NCBI RefSeq assembly: GCF_016919245.1
Contig: NZ_JAFEJA010000002.1
Coordinates: forward strand, 1,056,501-1,120,500
Length of the DNA: 64,000 bases
Direction: 5' to 3'
From: Streptomyces zhihengii
Lineage (GTDB): Bacteria; Actinomycetota; Actinomycetes; Streptomycetales; Streptomycetaceae
Positions 50,368-58,580 of this stretch are shown one piece after another. Below the pieces are notes generated by a model that made no database searches, was not told where the DNA came from, and worked only from the letters and a program-made list of their open reading frames with translations. Numbering within the stretch: the stretch's first letter is position 1; each line of letters begins with the position of its first letter. The position numbers and the translations under genes are program-made.

Positions 50368-50379
50368 TACCGACTGGTA
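50368..50379. promoter_or_regulatory. TACC-GACT-GGTA palindrome upstream of the enoyl-CoA hydratase gene
   Basis: TACC and GGTA are inverted repeats four bases apart, continued by AGGT on the right, within an AT-containing patch (aataagttac) about 83 bases before the start at 50462. The shape resembles TetR-type operators. No TetR gene is adjacent in the window. Confidence 0.3.
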
Positions 50380-50461
50380 GGTCCGTATGTGGCGGCCCGG
50401 CGGGGCCGCCGGTCGCGGGGCCCGCCGGCACACCGATCGCCGCCAGCCCGAGGGAGCCGTC

Positions 50462-51133
50462 ATGCCCGTGCTCGACCGCCAGGACAATGTCTTCCTGCTC
50501 GACCTGGGGGACGGCGAGAACCGCTTCCACCCCGACTGGATCGCCGCCGTCGGCGCCGCCCTCGACGAGGTCGAGAAGGCCGAGGGGCCCCGGGCTCTCG
50601 TCACCACCGCCACCGGCAAGTTCTACTCCAACGGCCTCGACCTGGAGTGGCTCTTCGCCCATGCCGACCAGCACCTGGACTACGTCGTCTCGGTCCATGA
50701 CCTGTTCGCCCGGATGCTCTCCCTGCCGGTGATCACGGTGGCCGCCCTCCAGGGGCACACCTTCGCCGCCGGGGCGATGTTCTCGCTGGCCCACGACTTC
50801 CGGGTGATGCGGGCCGACCGCGGCTACTGGTGCCTGCCCGAGGCGGACATCGACATCCCGTTCACCCCCGGCATGTCCGCCCTCGTCCAGGGCCGGCTCA
50901 CGCCGCAGACCGCGCACGAGGCCATGACCACCGCCCGCCGGTACGGGGGCCGGGACGCCCTCGCCGCCGCGATCGTGGACACGGCCGTCGAGGAGGCGGC
51001 CGTCCGGGACACCGCGGTGGAGAAGGCCGCGGCGCTGGTCGCCAAGGCGGGGGCGACCCTCGGCACCATCAAGGCCCGGATGTACGCCCCGGCGCTCACG
51101 GTCCTGCGCGACCGCGTCGCCCCGCTCGGCTGA
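50462..51133 (+). CDS. Enoyl-CoA hydratase/isomerase family protein
   Basis: A 223-residue crotonase-fold protein, at the short end for the family. VFLLDLGDGENRFHPDWIAAVGAALDEVE begins the fold; the CoA-binding region is ALVTTATGKFYSNGLDLEWL and the second oxyanion segment is LQGHTFAAGAMFSLAHDFRVMRADRGYWCLPEADI. This pattern equals plant/actinobacterial delta3,delta2-enoyl-CoA isomerase-like (ECI) proteins, with Glu in PEAD as a likely catalytic residue. The ATG follows GAGGGAGCC. Confidence 0.87.
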   Translation: MPVLDRQDNVFLLDLGDGENRFHPDWIAAVGAALDEVEKAEGPRALVTTATGKFYSNGLDLEWLFAHADQHLDYVVSVHDLFARMLSLPVITVAALQGHTFAAGAMFSLAHDFRVMRADRGYWCLPEADIDIPFTPGMSALVQGRLTPQTAHEAMTTARRYGGRDALAAAIVDTAVEEAAVRDTAVEKAAALVAKAGATLGTIKARMYAPALTVLRDRVAPLG

Positions 51134-51134
51134 C

Positions 51135-51178
51135 ACGCCGCTCCCGGGCAGCCGCGGAGGGGCCCGAGGGAGCGGCGT
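51135..51178. terminator. Terminator after the enoyl-CoA hydratase gene
   Basis: ACGCCGCTCCC (51135-51145) pairs perfectly with 51168-51178; an inner GGGC/GCCC pair shortens the loop. It begins two bases after the stop. Confidence 0.6.
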
Positions 51179-51223
51179 CGGCCGCGGAGGAGCCCCCGGC
51201 AGGTCATGGCGGGGCGGGGGATG

Positions 51224-51739
51224 TCAGCAGGCCAGGGCCGGGCCGGTGCCGAGCCGGCCGGTGAGGTCCGCCCGGTGCAGCGCGGCCACCGGCAGGACCA
51301 GGTCGGGGTGGCGCAGCAGGGCCGCCGCGTCCAGATCGCGTGCCGCCGGTGCCGTCAGGCGCCGGAAGTCCGCCCGGACGGCGTCCCCGAGGGCGTCGAC
51401 CGCCGCCCTGGCCAGGACCGGTGACGCGAGCAGGCAGGCCGCCCAGCTCGCGACCACCTCGTCCACCCAACTCCGCCAGGCGTGCTCCCGGCCGGCGGCG
51501 GGCGCGACGGCCCCCGCGAGCGCGTCGAGCCGCGCTGAGCCGCCGGGACCCGCCATGGCGACCAGGGCGGCGTCGACGGAGGTCGGATACCGCAGCCGGG
51601 CCGCGACGGTCACCGCCTGGCGGGCCTGGGCCTCGCCCAGCGCCTGCGAGACGGCACCGCCCGGCGAGGGGTAGGCGCCGGTGAGCCATCGTGTGGTCGC
51701 CGCTATCAGCGGGGTGAGGTCTGTGTGCACCGCAGGCAT
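51224..51739 (-). CDS. Hypothetical alanine-rich protein
   Basis: A 171-residue, Ala/Leu-rich, mostly helical protein (SVDAALVAMAGPGGSARLDALAGAV; HAWRSWVDEVVASWAACLL), without signal peptide or clear membrane helix. Third-position GC and a consistent start MPAVHTDLTPLIAATTRWL support it as a gene. I recognise no family and no neighbour suggests a role. Confidence 0.6.
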   Translation of the reverse strand: MPAVHTDLTPLIAATTRWLTGAYPSPGGAVSQALGEAQARQAVTVAARLRYPTSVDAALVAMAGPGGSARLDALAGAVAPAAGREHAWRSWVDEVVASWAACLLASPVLARAAVDALGDAVRADFRRLTAPAARDLDAAALLRHPDLVLPVAALHRADLTGRLGTGPALAC

Positions 51740-51965
51740 CCGAGGTCGCTTCCGTACGTGTCCCGGCCCGCGAGGCTACGGCGGCCGCCGTCGGCGGACC
51801 ATGACGTGGGACACGTCCGCGCCGTGGCGTCCGCCACGCCGCCGCCGGCGGTCGCGCTCCGCACGCGGTCGGTCACCGGACGATGGCGTGGCGCGTTGCG
51901 GGCGGCTCGGCGGTGCGGTTTCAATACGCGGAACCTCGCACGCCGTGCGGTGATCGGAGGCTGTC

Positions 51966-52340
51966 TTGCTGACCCACACGCTCGGGAACGGCGTTCTGGT
52001 CATCTCTCTCCCCGCCGATGTCGGCATCGGCGACCGGTCCGCCCTCTCCACCGGCATCGCCCGGCTGGTCGGCGCGTACGCCCCGGCGCCGGTGGTCGTG
52101 GAGCTGGACACGCCGGCGGTCGCCGCCGCCGCGGTCAGCGCGGTGGTGCGGGCCCACCGGATGTGCGCCCGGCTGGGCGTCCCGATGTGCGTCGCCACCC
52201 CGGGCGCGGCGGCCCGGCGGCTGATCCAGGCCAACAGCGACACCAGCGGCACGCCGCTCGGCGTCCACGCCACGACCGCGGAGGCCGTCGCCGCCCTCTC
52301 CGCGGGCTCCGCCCGCACCGGCGACGGCGTCCCCGGCTGA
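51966..52340 (+). CDS. STAS-domain protein (anti-sigma factor antagonist-like)
   Basis: A 124-residue protein with a STAS-like alpha/beta order: LTHTLGNGVLVISLPADVGIGDRSALSTGIARLV, then VVVELDTPAVAAAAVSAVVRAHRMCARLGVPMCVATPGAAARRLIQ. The usual phosphorylatable serine segment (DSSG) reads as DTPAVAAAAV, so phosphorylation at the normal site appears lost. TTG 51966 follows GGAGG. Its role may be that of a sigma-regulation partner or a degenerate antagonist. Confidence 0.72.
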   Translation: MLTHTLGNGVLVISLPADVGIGDRSALSTGIARLVGAYAPAPVVVELDTPAVAAAAVSAVVRAHRMCARLGVPMCVATPGAAARRLIQANSDTSGTPLGVHATTAEAVAALSAGSARTGDGVPG

Positions 52341-52394
52341 GCCCCGCCCCTTCGGACGGGGCCCCCGGTTGAGCCCCGCCCTTCCGGACGGGGC
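52341..52394 (+). terminator. Two tandem hairpins after the STAS gene
   Basis: GCCCCG/CGGGGC stems at 52341-52346/52357-52362 and 52373-52378/52389-52394 lie in a direct repeat of about 32 bases. They directly follow the stop codon. Confidence 0.5.
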
Positions 52395-52686
52395 CCCGGT
52401 CGCCCGCCGCCGTCCGGCGCGGGGCCGGCGGCCCGTCCCCGTGCGCTCGTCCACAGGGTGCGCGCCGCGGTGTTCTCATCGGTAAATGCGACGGCGATAC
52501 GTTTCTCCCGCCGAAATGGCGGTGATTTTCCGTCGATCACCGTCCAGGAATGTCACCCGAATGCGTGGCGCCGTTTTTTCCTCCCCCGGACGGCCGATGT
52601 TGCGGGCCTGTTCGCGGGGTGCGGCCGATAGATTGCCGCTGTATCTCTGCAAAGTCAGACAGCCCACTCATGTGCGGGGAGTTCAC
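52395..52686 (+). promoter_or_regulatory. AT-rich leader/promoter region of ctaD
   Basis: From about 52470 to 52680 base composition falls well below the genome's GC level (for example cggtgattttccgtcgatcacc, cgttttttcctcc, gtatctctgcaaagtcagac). The region should hold the ctaD promoter and a leader. CGGTGATTTTCCGTCGATCACCG (52519-52541) contains an inverted repeat, CGGTGAT / ATCACCG, a possible operator. The frame that is open through here has no ribosome site and is not thought to be translated. Confidence 0.4.
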
Positions 52687-54438
52687 GTGGTATCTGAGTC
52701 GCATTCGCCGGTCGGCACAGCCGCGGACGAGGATGCGTACGAGAACGAGCTGCCCGTCAAACGGCGTGAGCCCGGCAATGTGGTGATCAGGTGGCTGACG
52801 ACCACCGACCACAAGACCATCGGCACCCTGTACATGACGACGGCGTTCGGCTTCTTCCTCGTCGGCGGTCTGATGGCGCTGGTGATGCGCGCCGAACTGG
52901 CCCGACCCGGTCTGCAGATCGTCTCCAACGAGCAGTTCAACCAGGCGTTCACCATGCACGGCACGGTGATGCTGCTGATGTTCGCGACGCCGCTGTTCGC
53001 CGGATTCGCGAACTGGATCATGCCGCTGCAGATCGGCGCGCCCGACGTGGCGTTCCCGCGGCTGAACATGTTCGCGTACTGGCTGTACCTCTTCGGCTCG
53101 CTGATCGCGGTGGCCGGCTTCCTCACGCCCCAGGGCGCCGCCGACTTCGGCTGGTTCGCCTACTCCCCGCTCACCGACGCGGTGCGCTCGCCCGGTGTGG
53201 GCGGCGACATGTGGATCATGGGTCTGGCCTTCTCCGGCTTCGGCACGATCCTCGGTTCGGTCAACTTCATCACCACGATCATCTGCATGCGCGCGCCCGG
53301 TATGACGATGTTCCGGATGCCCATGTTCACCTGGACGGTGCTGCTGACCGGTGTGCTGGTCCTGCTGGCCTTCCCGGTGCTGGCCGCGGCGCTCTTCGCG
53401 CTGGAGGCCGACCGCAAATTCGGTGCGATGGTCTTCGAGGCGGGCAACGGCGGAGCGCTGCTGTGGCAGCACCTCTTCTGGTTCTTCGGCCATCCGGAGG
53501 TGTACATCATCGCCCTGCCGTTCTTCGGCATCATCTCCGAGGTCATCCCCGTCTTCTCCCGCAAGCCCCTGTTCGGCTACATCGGCCTGATCGGCGCGAC
53601 GATCGCGATCGCCGGTCTGTCGGTGACGGTGTGGGCGCACCACATGTATGTGACGGGCGGCGTACTCCTGCCGTTCTTCTCCTTCATGACGTTCCTCATC
53701 GCGGTGCCCACCGGTGTGAAGTTCTTCAACTGGATCGGCACGATGTGGAAGGGGACGCTGTCCTTCGAGACACCGATGCTCTGGGCCATCGGCTTTCTCG
53801 TGACGTTCCTTTTCGGCGGTCTGACGGGTGTCATCCTGGCGTCTCCGCCGCTGGACTTCCACGTCTCCGACTCGTACTTCGTCGTCGCCCATTTCCACTA
53901 CGTGGTCTTCGGCACCGTGGTGTTCGCGATGTTCTCCGGATTCCACTTCTGGTGGCCGAAGTTCACCGGCAAGATGCTGGACGAGCGGCTCGGCAAGATG
54001 ACCTTCTGGACGCTGTTCATCGGCTTCCAGGGCACCTTCCTCATCCAGCACTGGCTGGGCGCCGAGGGCATGCCGCGCCGGTACGCCGACTACCTGGCCG
54101 CCGACGGCTTCACCGCGCTGAACACCATCTCGACGATCAGCTCGTTCCTGCTGGGCCTGTCGATGCTGCCGTTCATGTACAACGTCTGGAAGACGGCCAA
54201 GTACGGGAAGCCGGTCGGCGTCGACGATCCGTGGGGCTTCGGCCGTTCGCTGGAGTGGGCGACGTCCTGCCCGCCGCCGCGGCACAACTTCGTCACCCTC
54301 CCGCGCATCCGCAGCGAGTCCCCGGCCTTCGACCTCCACCACCCGGAGATGGCCTCGCTCGACCATGCCTCGGACACCGGCCGGCGCGACGTCGTGGAAC
54401 CGGGCCAGGGGGTCGCCCCGCCGCTCGGCGACAAGTGA
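52687..54438 (+). CDS. ctaD: Cytochrome c oxidase subunit I
   Basis: A 583-residue heme-copper oxidase subunit I with about 12 transmembrane helices: [12 protein letters not shown] at the N-terminus, the heme a ligand region [12 protein letters not shown], the CuB/His-Tyr site [21 protein letters not shown], the HHMYVTG histidine pair and [15 protein letters not shown]. It reduces O2 in the aa3 oxidase. Subunits II, III and the bc complex are not nearby, so this is an orphan copy; streptomycetes often have more than one ctaD. GTG 52687 follows GGGGAG; a small membrane gene is coupled behind it. Confidence 0.96.
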   Translation: MVSESHSPVGTAADEDAYENELPVKRREPGNVVIRWLTTTDHKTIGTLYMTTAFGFFLVGGLMALVMRAELARPGLQIVSNEQFNQAFTMHGTVMLLMFATPLFAGFANWIMPLQIGAPDVAFPRLNMFAYWLYLFGSLIAVAGFLTPQGAADFGWFAYSPLTDAVRSPGVGGDMWIMGLAFSGFGTILGSVNFITTIICMRAPGMTMFRMPMFTWTVLLTGVLVLLAFPVLAAALFALEADRKFGAMVFEAGNGGALLWQHLFWFFGHPEVYIIALPFFGIISEVIPVFSRKPLFGYIGLIGATIAIAGLSVTVWAHHMYVTGGVLLPFFSFMTFLIAVPTGVKFFNWIGTMWKGTLSFETPMLWAIGFLVTFLFGGLTGVILASPPLDFHVSDSYFVVAHFHYVVFGTVVFAMFSGFHFWWPKFTGKMLDERLGKMTFWTLFIGFQGTFLIQHWLGAEGMPRRYADYLAADGFTALNTISTISSFLLGLSMLPFMYNVWKTAKYGKPVGVDDPWGFGRSLEWATSCPPPRHNFVTLPRIRSESPAFDLHHPEMASLDHASDTGRRDVVEPGQGVAPPLGDK

Positions 54439-54448
54439 GGGGCAGCCG

Positions 54449-54805
54449 GTGACCCGCTCCGCGCAGGGCCCCGGGCCCGACGTGGCCTCCGGCATCGCCC
54501 GGCTGGAGGGCTATCTGCTCGCCCAGAGCCGGATGAGCGAGGCCCGGCGCGAGGCGGAGGACTTCGCCGACCGCATGCCGTGGCTCACCACGGCCCAGCG
54601 CGAGGACGTCGTCAGCCACTACGTCCAGGACCGTGTCGCGCTGACCCGGCGGGTCCTCACCGCCCTGGTCGCCCGGGCCGGCGAGCTCCGCCAGGAGTAC
54701 ACCGAGCGCTACGAGGACCTCAGGCGCCGTCTGCTGTGCGGCAGCTTCGCGGCGCTCCTCTGCTCGGCGGCGCTGTGCGCGGGCGCCGCCCTGTACGCCC
54801 GCTGA
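54449..54805 (+). CDS. Small membrane-anchored helical protein linked to ctaD
   Basis: A 118-residue protein: a charged helical region (GIARLEGYLLAQSRMSEARREAEDFADRMPWLTTAQREDVVSHYVQDRVALTRRVLTALVARAGELRQEYTERYEDLRRRL), then one C-terminal transmembrane segment (LLCGSFAALLCSAALCAGAALYAR), a tail-anchored layout. GTG 54449 follows GAGGGG and is 10 bases after the ctaD stop, so the two are probably cotranscribed. It might be an assembly or stability factor (inference); I know no family. Confidence 0.7.
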   Translation: MTRSAQGPGPDVASGIARLEGYLLAQSRMSEARREAEDFADRMPWLTTAQREDVVSHYVQDRVALTRRVLTALVARAGELRQEYTERYEDLRRRLLCGSFAALLCSAALCAGAALYAR

Positions 54806-54810
54806 CGCCG

Positions 54811-54860
54811 GACGCCCGGCGGCCCGCACCCTGCGAGAAGGGGGCGGGCCGCCGGGCGTC
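54811..54860. terminator. Perfect 17-bp hairpin between convergent genes
   Basis: GACGCCCGGCGGCCCGC (54811-54827) pairs perfectly with 54844-54860; the inner ACCCT/AGGGG nearly extends the stem. It lies between the ctaD-linked gene and DUF5997. Confidence 0.75.
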
Positions 54861-54893
54861 GCGCGTCGACGGGCTCCGGTTGCCGGGGCGGGC

Positions 54894-55304
54894 TCAGTCG
54901 CGGGGACCGGCCTGCGCGCGCCGCTCGGCCTCCTCGGCGTGCTTGGCCTTGATCCGCACCGACTCCTTGCGCACCTCGGCCTGGGTGGCACGCTCCTTGA
55001 GCAGCCACTCGGGCTGCTCCTGCCGGATCTCCTCGATCTGGTCCGTCGTGAGTGCCTCGGTGACACCGCCGCGCGCCAGGCCCGCGATGGAGACGCCGAG
55101 CCTCGCCGCGACCACCGGACGCGGGTGCGGGCCGTTGCGCCGCAGCTCCTGGAGCCACTCGGGCGGGTCGGACTGGAGGGTGTTCAGCTCGGCCCGTGAG
55201 ACGACACCGTCCCGGAACTCGGCGGGGGTGGCCTCTAGGTACACACCCAGCTTCTTCGCCGCGGTCGCGGGCTTCATCGTCTGGGAGGTCTGGTGCGACG
55301 TCAT
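54894..55304 (-). CDS. DUF5997 family protein
   Basis: A 136-residue soluble protein: TMKPATAAKKLGVYLEATPAEFRDGVVSRAELNTLQSDPPEWLQELRRNGPHPRPVVAARLGVSIAGLARGG, then a charged helix ending in EEAERRAQAGPRD. This pattern is that of an actinobacterial family (DUF5997, as I recall) encoded divergently from a LysR substrate-binding protein. There is no Shine-Dalgarno sequence; TACCCT lies seven bases before the ATG, as expected for a leaderless transcript. Confidence 0.78.
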   Translation of the reverse strand: MTSHQTSQTMKPATAAKKLGVYLEATPAEFRDGVVSRAELNTLQSDPPEWLQELRRNGPHPRPVVAARLGVSIAGLARGGVTEALTTDQIEEIRQEQPEWLLKERATQAEVRKESVRIKAKHAEEAERRAQAGPRD

Positions 55305-55311
55305 GGTGTCA

Positions 55312-55359
55312 AGGGTATCGACCGCGCGTGCCGGATCCGACCACGGCGGCGGGTAGCCT
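55312..55359. promoter_or_regulatory. Divergent leaderless promoter pair
   Basis: Reverse-strand TACCCT (55317-55312) lies seven bases before ATG 55304, and forward TAGCCT (55354-55359) lies six bases before GTG 55366. Both fit TANNNT -10 boxes placed so that transcription would begin at the start codon, and neither gene has a ribosome site. The -35 regions are not conserved. Confidence 0.55.
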
Positions 55360-55365
55360 GGGCGG

Positions 55366-56226
55366 GTGACGGATTCGCAAGCTGCTCTCTCCTTCCGGCT
55401 CGCTTATGTACCGGGAGCGACACCCGCGAAATGGGTGCGGATCTGGAACGAGCGGATGCCCGGCGTCCCCCTGACCCTCGTCGCGGTCCCCGCGGCCGAC
55501 GCGGTCGGCGCCCTGCGGGACGGCGACGTGGACGCGGGCCTGGTGCGGCTGCCGGTGGACCGCACGGTGCTGAGCGCCATCCCCCTCTACACCGAGACCA
55601 CCGTCGTCGTGGTCCCGAAGGATCATCTGGTCGCCGCCGCGGAGGAGATCACCCTCGCGGACATCGCCGACGAGATCGTGCTCCACCCCCTGGACGACAC
55701 CCTCGGCACCCCCGGCTGGGAGCCCGCGCCGGGCAGGCCCGCCCTGGAGCGCCCGGCCACGACGGCGGACGCCGTCGAACTGGTGGCGGCCGGGATCGGC
55801 GTGCTCCTGGTGCCCCAGTCGCTCGCCCGGCTCCACCACCGCAAGGACCTCACCTACCGGCCGGTGACGGACGCGCCGCAGTCCGGTGTGGTGCTGTCCT
55901 GGCCCGAGGACGCGACGACCGACCTGGTGGAGCAGTTCATCGGGATCGTGCGCGGGCGCACCGTCAACAGCTCCCGGGGTCGCCCCGCGGCCGCGGCGAC
56001 GCAGCAGGGCCGCGGCGCCGGGGACGGGCGCGGTGCGGCGGCCGGCTCGGGAGGCGGCAGGCAGGGCGGCCGGCGGTCGGGCGGCGCGTCCGCCAAGGCG
56101 TCGCCGAAGCCCTCCGCCAAGTCCGGTGGCCGGGCCGGCGCCAAGGGCTCCCGGGGAGCCTCGGGCGGCTCGGGTGGTTCCGGCGGTGCCAAGGGCACGG
56201 GGCGCGGCAAGCGGGGACGCCGCTGA
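55366..56226 (+). CDS. LysR substrate-binding domain protein without HTH
   Basis: A 286-residue protein consisting of a LysR-type effector-binding domain (FRLAYVPGATPAKWVRIWNERMPGVPLTLVAVPAADAVGALRDGDVDAGLVRLPVDRTVLSAIPLYTETTVVVVPKDHLVAA) with no winged-helix N-terminus, and a 75-residue tail rich in Gly, Arg, Ser and Lys (about residues 205-286). The basic tail may bind nucleic acid in place of an HTH, or be disordered. GTG 55366 is probably leaderless. It is paired with DUF5997 across a 61-base gap, which suggests joint function. Confidence 0.82.
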   Translation: MTDSQAALSFRLAYVPGATPAKWVRIWNERMPGVPLTLVAVPAADAVGALRDGDVDAGLVRLPVDRTVLSAIPLYTETTVVVVPKDHLVAAAEEITLADIADEIVLHPLDDTLGTPGWEPAPGRPALERPATTADAVELVAAGIGVLLVPQSLARLHHRKDLTYRPVTDAPQSGVVLSWPEDATTDLVEQFIGIVRGRTVNSSRGRPAAAATQQGRGAGDGRGAAAGSGGGRQGGRRSGGASAKASPKPSAKSGGRAGAKGSRGASGGSGGSGGAKGTGRGKRGRR

Positions 56227-56261
56227 TCCGGACGGTCCGGGACGTTCGCTCTCCCCGATGG

Positions 56262-56282
56262 CCGGCGGCCGGTGGCCGCCGG
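56262..56282. terminator. Short hairpin between convergent genes
   Basis: CCGGCGGCC (56262-56270) pairs with 56274-56282 around GGT, one base before the stop of the MpaB gene on the reverse strand. Confidence 0.45.
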
Positions 56283-56283
56283 T

Positions 56284-57183
56284 TCAGGAGGCCGCGCCCG
56301 GATCCCGTCGGCCGGTTGTGCCCGGGGGCGGCGACATGGCCCAGCGGATGCCCCGGGTGAGCGCGTGGCCGGTGGCCCGGACGGCGGTTCCGGCCGGTCC
56401 GGGGAAGCTCGGCAGGCCCAGCGCGGCGCACGCCCACGGCGGCAGGGAGGCCACCGCGTTGGCGGCGAGGAACGCGTAGGGGCCCCGGGCGACGAGCGGC
56501 AGCGGCGGACGGAGCAGCACGAACCGCGCCGCCTCCCGGGCCTCGGTGGTGCCGCGCAGCTCGGACCGGTAGGCGTCGATGCGTTCCGCCAGCCCCCGCA
56601 CGTCGTGCGGGGGATCGGGGACGCCGAGCGCCGTGGCGACCCGGGCCATGTCGCCGACGTAGGCGTCGCAGCCGGCGCGGTCGAGCGGGGCAGCCCCGAA
56701 CCGCTGGTGCGCCCGCAGGAAGCTGTCCACCTCGGCGGCGTGGACCCAGCCGAGCAGCCAGGGGTCCGACGCCCGGTACGGCACCCCCTCGCCGGTCGTC
56801 CCCGTGACGCGTCCGTGCACCGACCTCACCAGGTCCACCGCGGCCTGCGCGTCGTCGGCGGTGCCGAAGGTGGTCACGGCGAGGAAGGTGCTGGTGCGCT
56901 GGAGCCGTCCCCAGGGATCGCCCCGGTAGCCGGAGTGCGCCGCCACGGCCGCCATCGCGAGCGGGTGCAGCGACTGGAGCAGCAGGGCGCGCAGCCCGCC
57001 GATGAACATCGAGGCGTCGCCGTGCACCCGCCGGATCGGCCGGTCCGGCGCGAACCAGCGCGGCCCGGGGGTGAGATGGATGCGGTCCCGGGTGGCCGGA
57101 CCCGCCGGACCGGCGACCCGGCGGAAGATCCCGGCCGCCACCCGTGTGCGCAGCTCCGTGAGGGCGGGCGCGGTCCCGTTCAT
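56284..57183 (-). CDS. Oxygenase MpaB family protein (DUF2236)
   Basis: A 299-residue protein with the DUF2236 core: RVHGDASMFIGGLRALLLQSLHPLAMAAVAAHSGYRGDPWGRLQRTSTFLAVTTFGT, where the histidines in LHPLAM and HSG-YRGDPWGR are conserved and thought to bind heme-like iron (latex-clearing Lcp and MpaB belong here). Later: PWLLGWVHAAEVDSFLRAHQRFG and the YVGDMARVATALGV segment. It is a probable intracellular oxygenase of unknown substrate. The ATG at 57183 lacks a ribosome site but has GATACT six to seven bases before, so it may be leaderless. Confidence 0.85.
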   Translation of the reverse strand: MNGTAPALTELRTRVAAGIFRRVAGPAGPATRDRIHLTPGPRWFAPDRPIRRVHGDASMFIGGLRALLLQSLHPLAMAAVAAHSGYRGDPWGRLQRTSTFLAVTTFGTADDAQAAVDLVRSVHGRVTGTTGEGVPYRASDPWLLGWVHAAEVDSFLRAHQRFGAAPLDRAGCDAYVGDMARVATALGVPDPPHDVRGLAERIDAYRSELRGTTEAREAARFVLLRPPLPLVARGPYAFLAANAVASLPPWACAALGLPSFPGPAGTAVRATGHALTRGIRWAMSPPPGTTGRRDPGAAS

Positions 57184-57478
57184 GGAGCCAGTATCCGTCC
57201 CGGACGACCGGGGTGTCACGGGCGGCGTGCGTGTCACCGGCGGGCCGCGTCGTCCGTGCTGTCCGAACCCGGTCCGGTGAGGCCCGGTCCGGTGAGGCCC
57301 GGTCCGGTGGAGTCCGGTCGGGCCGGGCTGGGGGCTGCGGCGTTCCGGGGCGGCGCAGCGCCGCTGCCGTACGGTGGTGCCCGGCCGGGCGGCGCCCTGC
57401 CAACCGACCCGCGGGCCACGGCCCGGCGGTCCGGGACGGCCCGGCCGGGCGGGCCCGAACCGACGGAGGCGCAGGCAG

Positions 57479-58534
57479 ATGTCCGAGAGCAGCACCGCCC
57501 GGGTGAGCGTCCACGAGACCCACCCCTCCCGTGTCCTGGCCGGGCCCGGGGCACGGCACCGGATCCCCGCGGAGGCGGAGCGTCTCGGCGCGCGCCGGAT
57601 CGTGCTCGTCGCCGCGCCCTCCGCGGCCGGGGCCGCCGACGAGCTGGCCCAGGCGCTCGGCCCGCGCCTTGCGGCGCGCTTCGGCCGGCCCGCCGTGCAC
57701 ACCCCGGTGGCCGTCACCGACGAGGCCATGGCGGACGTCGGGCGGGTCCGCGCCGACTGCGTGGTGGCCGTCGGCGGCGGCTCCGCCGTCGGTCTCGCCA
57801 AGGCGCTCTCCGCCCGCACCGGGATGCCGCAGATCGCCGTCCCGACCACCTACGCCGGGTCCGAGGTGACGCCCGTGCTCGGGGAGACGGAGCACGGGGT
57901 GAAGACGACCCGGCGCGATCCGGCCATCGCTCCCGGCACGGTGGTGTACGACCCCGAGCTGACGCTGACGATGCCCCGCGAGCTCACCCTGACCAGCGCG
58001 CTGAACGCCCTGGCGCACGCCGTCGAGGCGCTCTGGGCGCCGGACGCCACGGCGGTGAGCGACGCGCTCGCGACCGAGGCCGCCACCGGGCTGCTCACCG
58101 CGCTGCCGGTGGTCCTCGGAGACCTCGGGGACCTCACGGGCCGTGCGCGGCTCCAGGAGTCCGCCTGGCTCGCCGGTCTCTGCCTCGCGGGGACCGGGAT
58201 GGGCCTGCACCACCAGCTCGCCCATGTCCTCGGCGGCGCGTACGGCCTGCCCCACGCCCGGCTGCACGCGCTGCTGCTGCCGCACGTCATGGCCTTCAAC
58301 CTGCCGGCCGCGCCGAAGGCCGCCGCCCGGCTGGGCCGGATCACGGACGGCGACCCGGTGGCGGCCGTGCGGCGGCTCGCCGGCGCGGCCGGCGGGCCGG
58401 CCGGCCTCGGCGCGCTCGGGGTGCCGCGCGACGGGCTGGCCGGCGTCGCCGGACAGGTGGCGGCCCGGCCCTACCCGAACCCCCGCCCCCCGGAGCCCGC
58501 CGCGCTGCTGGGCCTCCTGGAGGCGGCGTGGTGA
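57479..58534 (+). CDS. Maleylacetate reductase (iron-type alcohol dehydrogenase family)
   Basis: A 351-residue Fe-ADH-fold enzyme. Cofactor loop VVAVGGGSAVGLAKALSARTGMPQIAVPTTYAGSEVTPVLGETE; metal region LNALAHAVEALWAP and GLHHQLAHVLGGAYGLPHARLHALLLPHVMAFN with conserved His. The length and TTYAGSE pattern match maleylacetate reductases that convert maleylacetate to 3-oxoadipate in aromatic catabolism. No ring-cleavage dioxygenase is beside it in the window. The ATG follows CGGAGG. Confidence 0.87.
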   Translation: MSESSTARVSVHETHPSRVLAGPGARHRIPAEAERLGARRIVLVAAPSAAGAADELAQALGPRLAARFGRPAVHTPVAVTDEAMADVGRVRADCVVAVGGGSAVGLAKALSARTGMPQIAVPTTYAGSEVTPVLGETEHGVKTTRRDPAIAPGTVVYDPELTLTMPRELTLTSALNALAHAVEALWAPDATAVSDALATEAATGLLTALPVVLGDLGDLTGRARLQESAWLAGLCLAGTGMGLHHQLAHVLGGAYGLPHARLHALLLPHVMAFNLPAAPKAAARLGRITDGDPVAAVRRLAGAAGGPAGLGALGVPRDGLAGVAGQVAARPYPNPRPPEPAALLGLLEAAW

Positions 58535-58580
58535 TCCGGCGGGACGGCGGCGTGGTGAGCCGGCGGGACGGGGGCGGCGG

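Noticed and set aside
58535..58580. Terminator between maleylacetate reductase and formyltransferase genes
   Set aside because: The GC-rich direct repeat (CCGGCGGGACGG twice) does not form a good inverted repeat.
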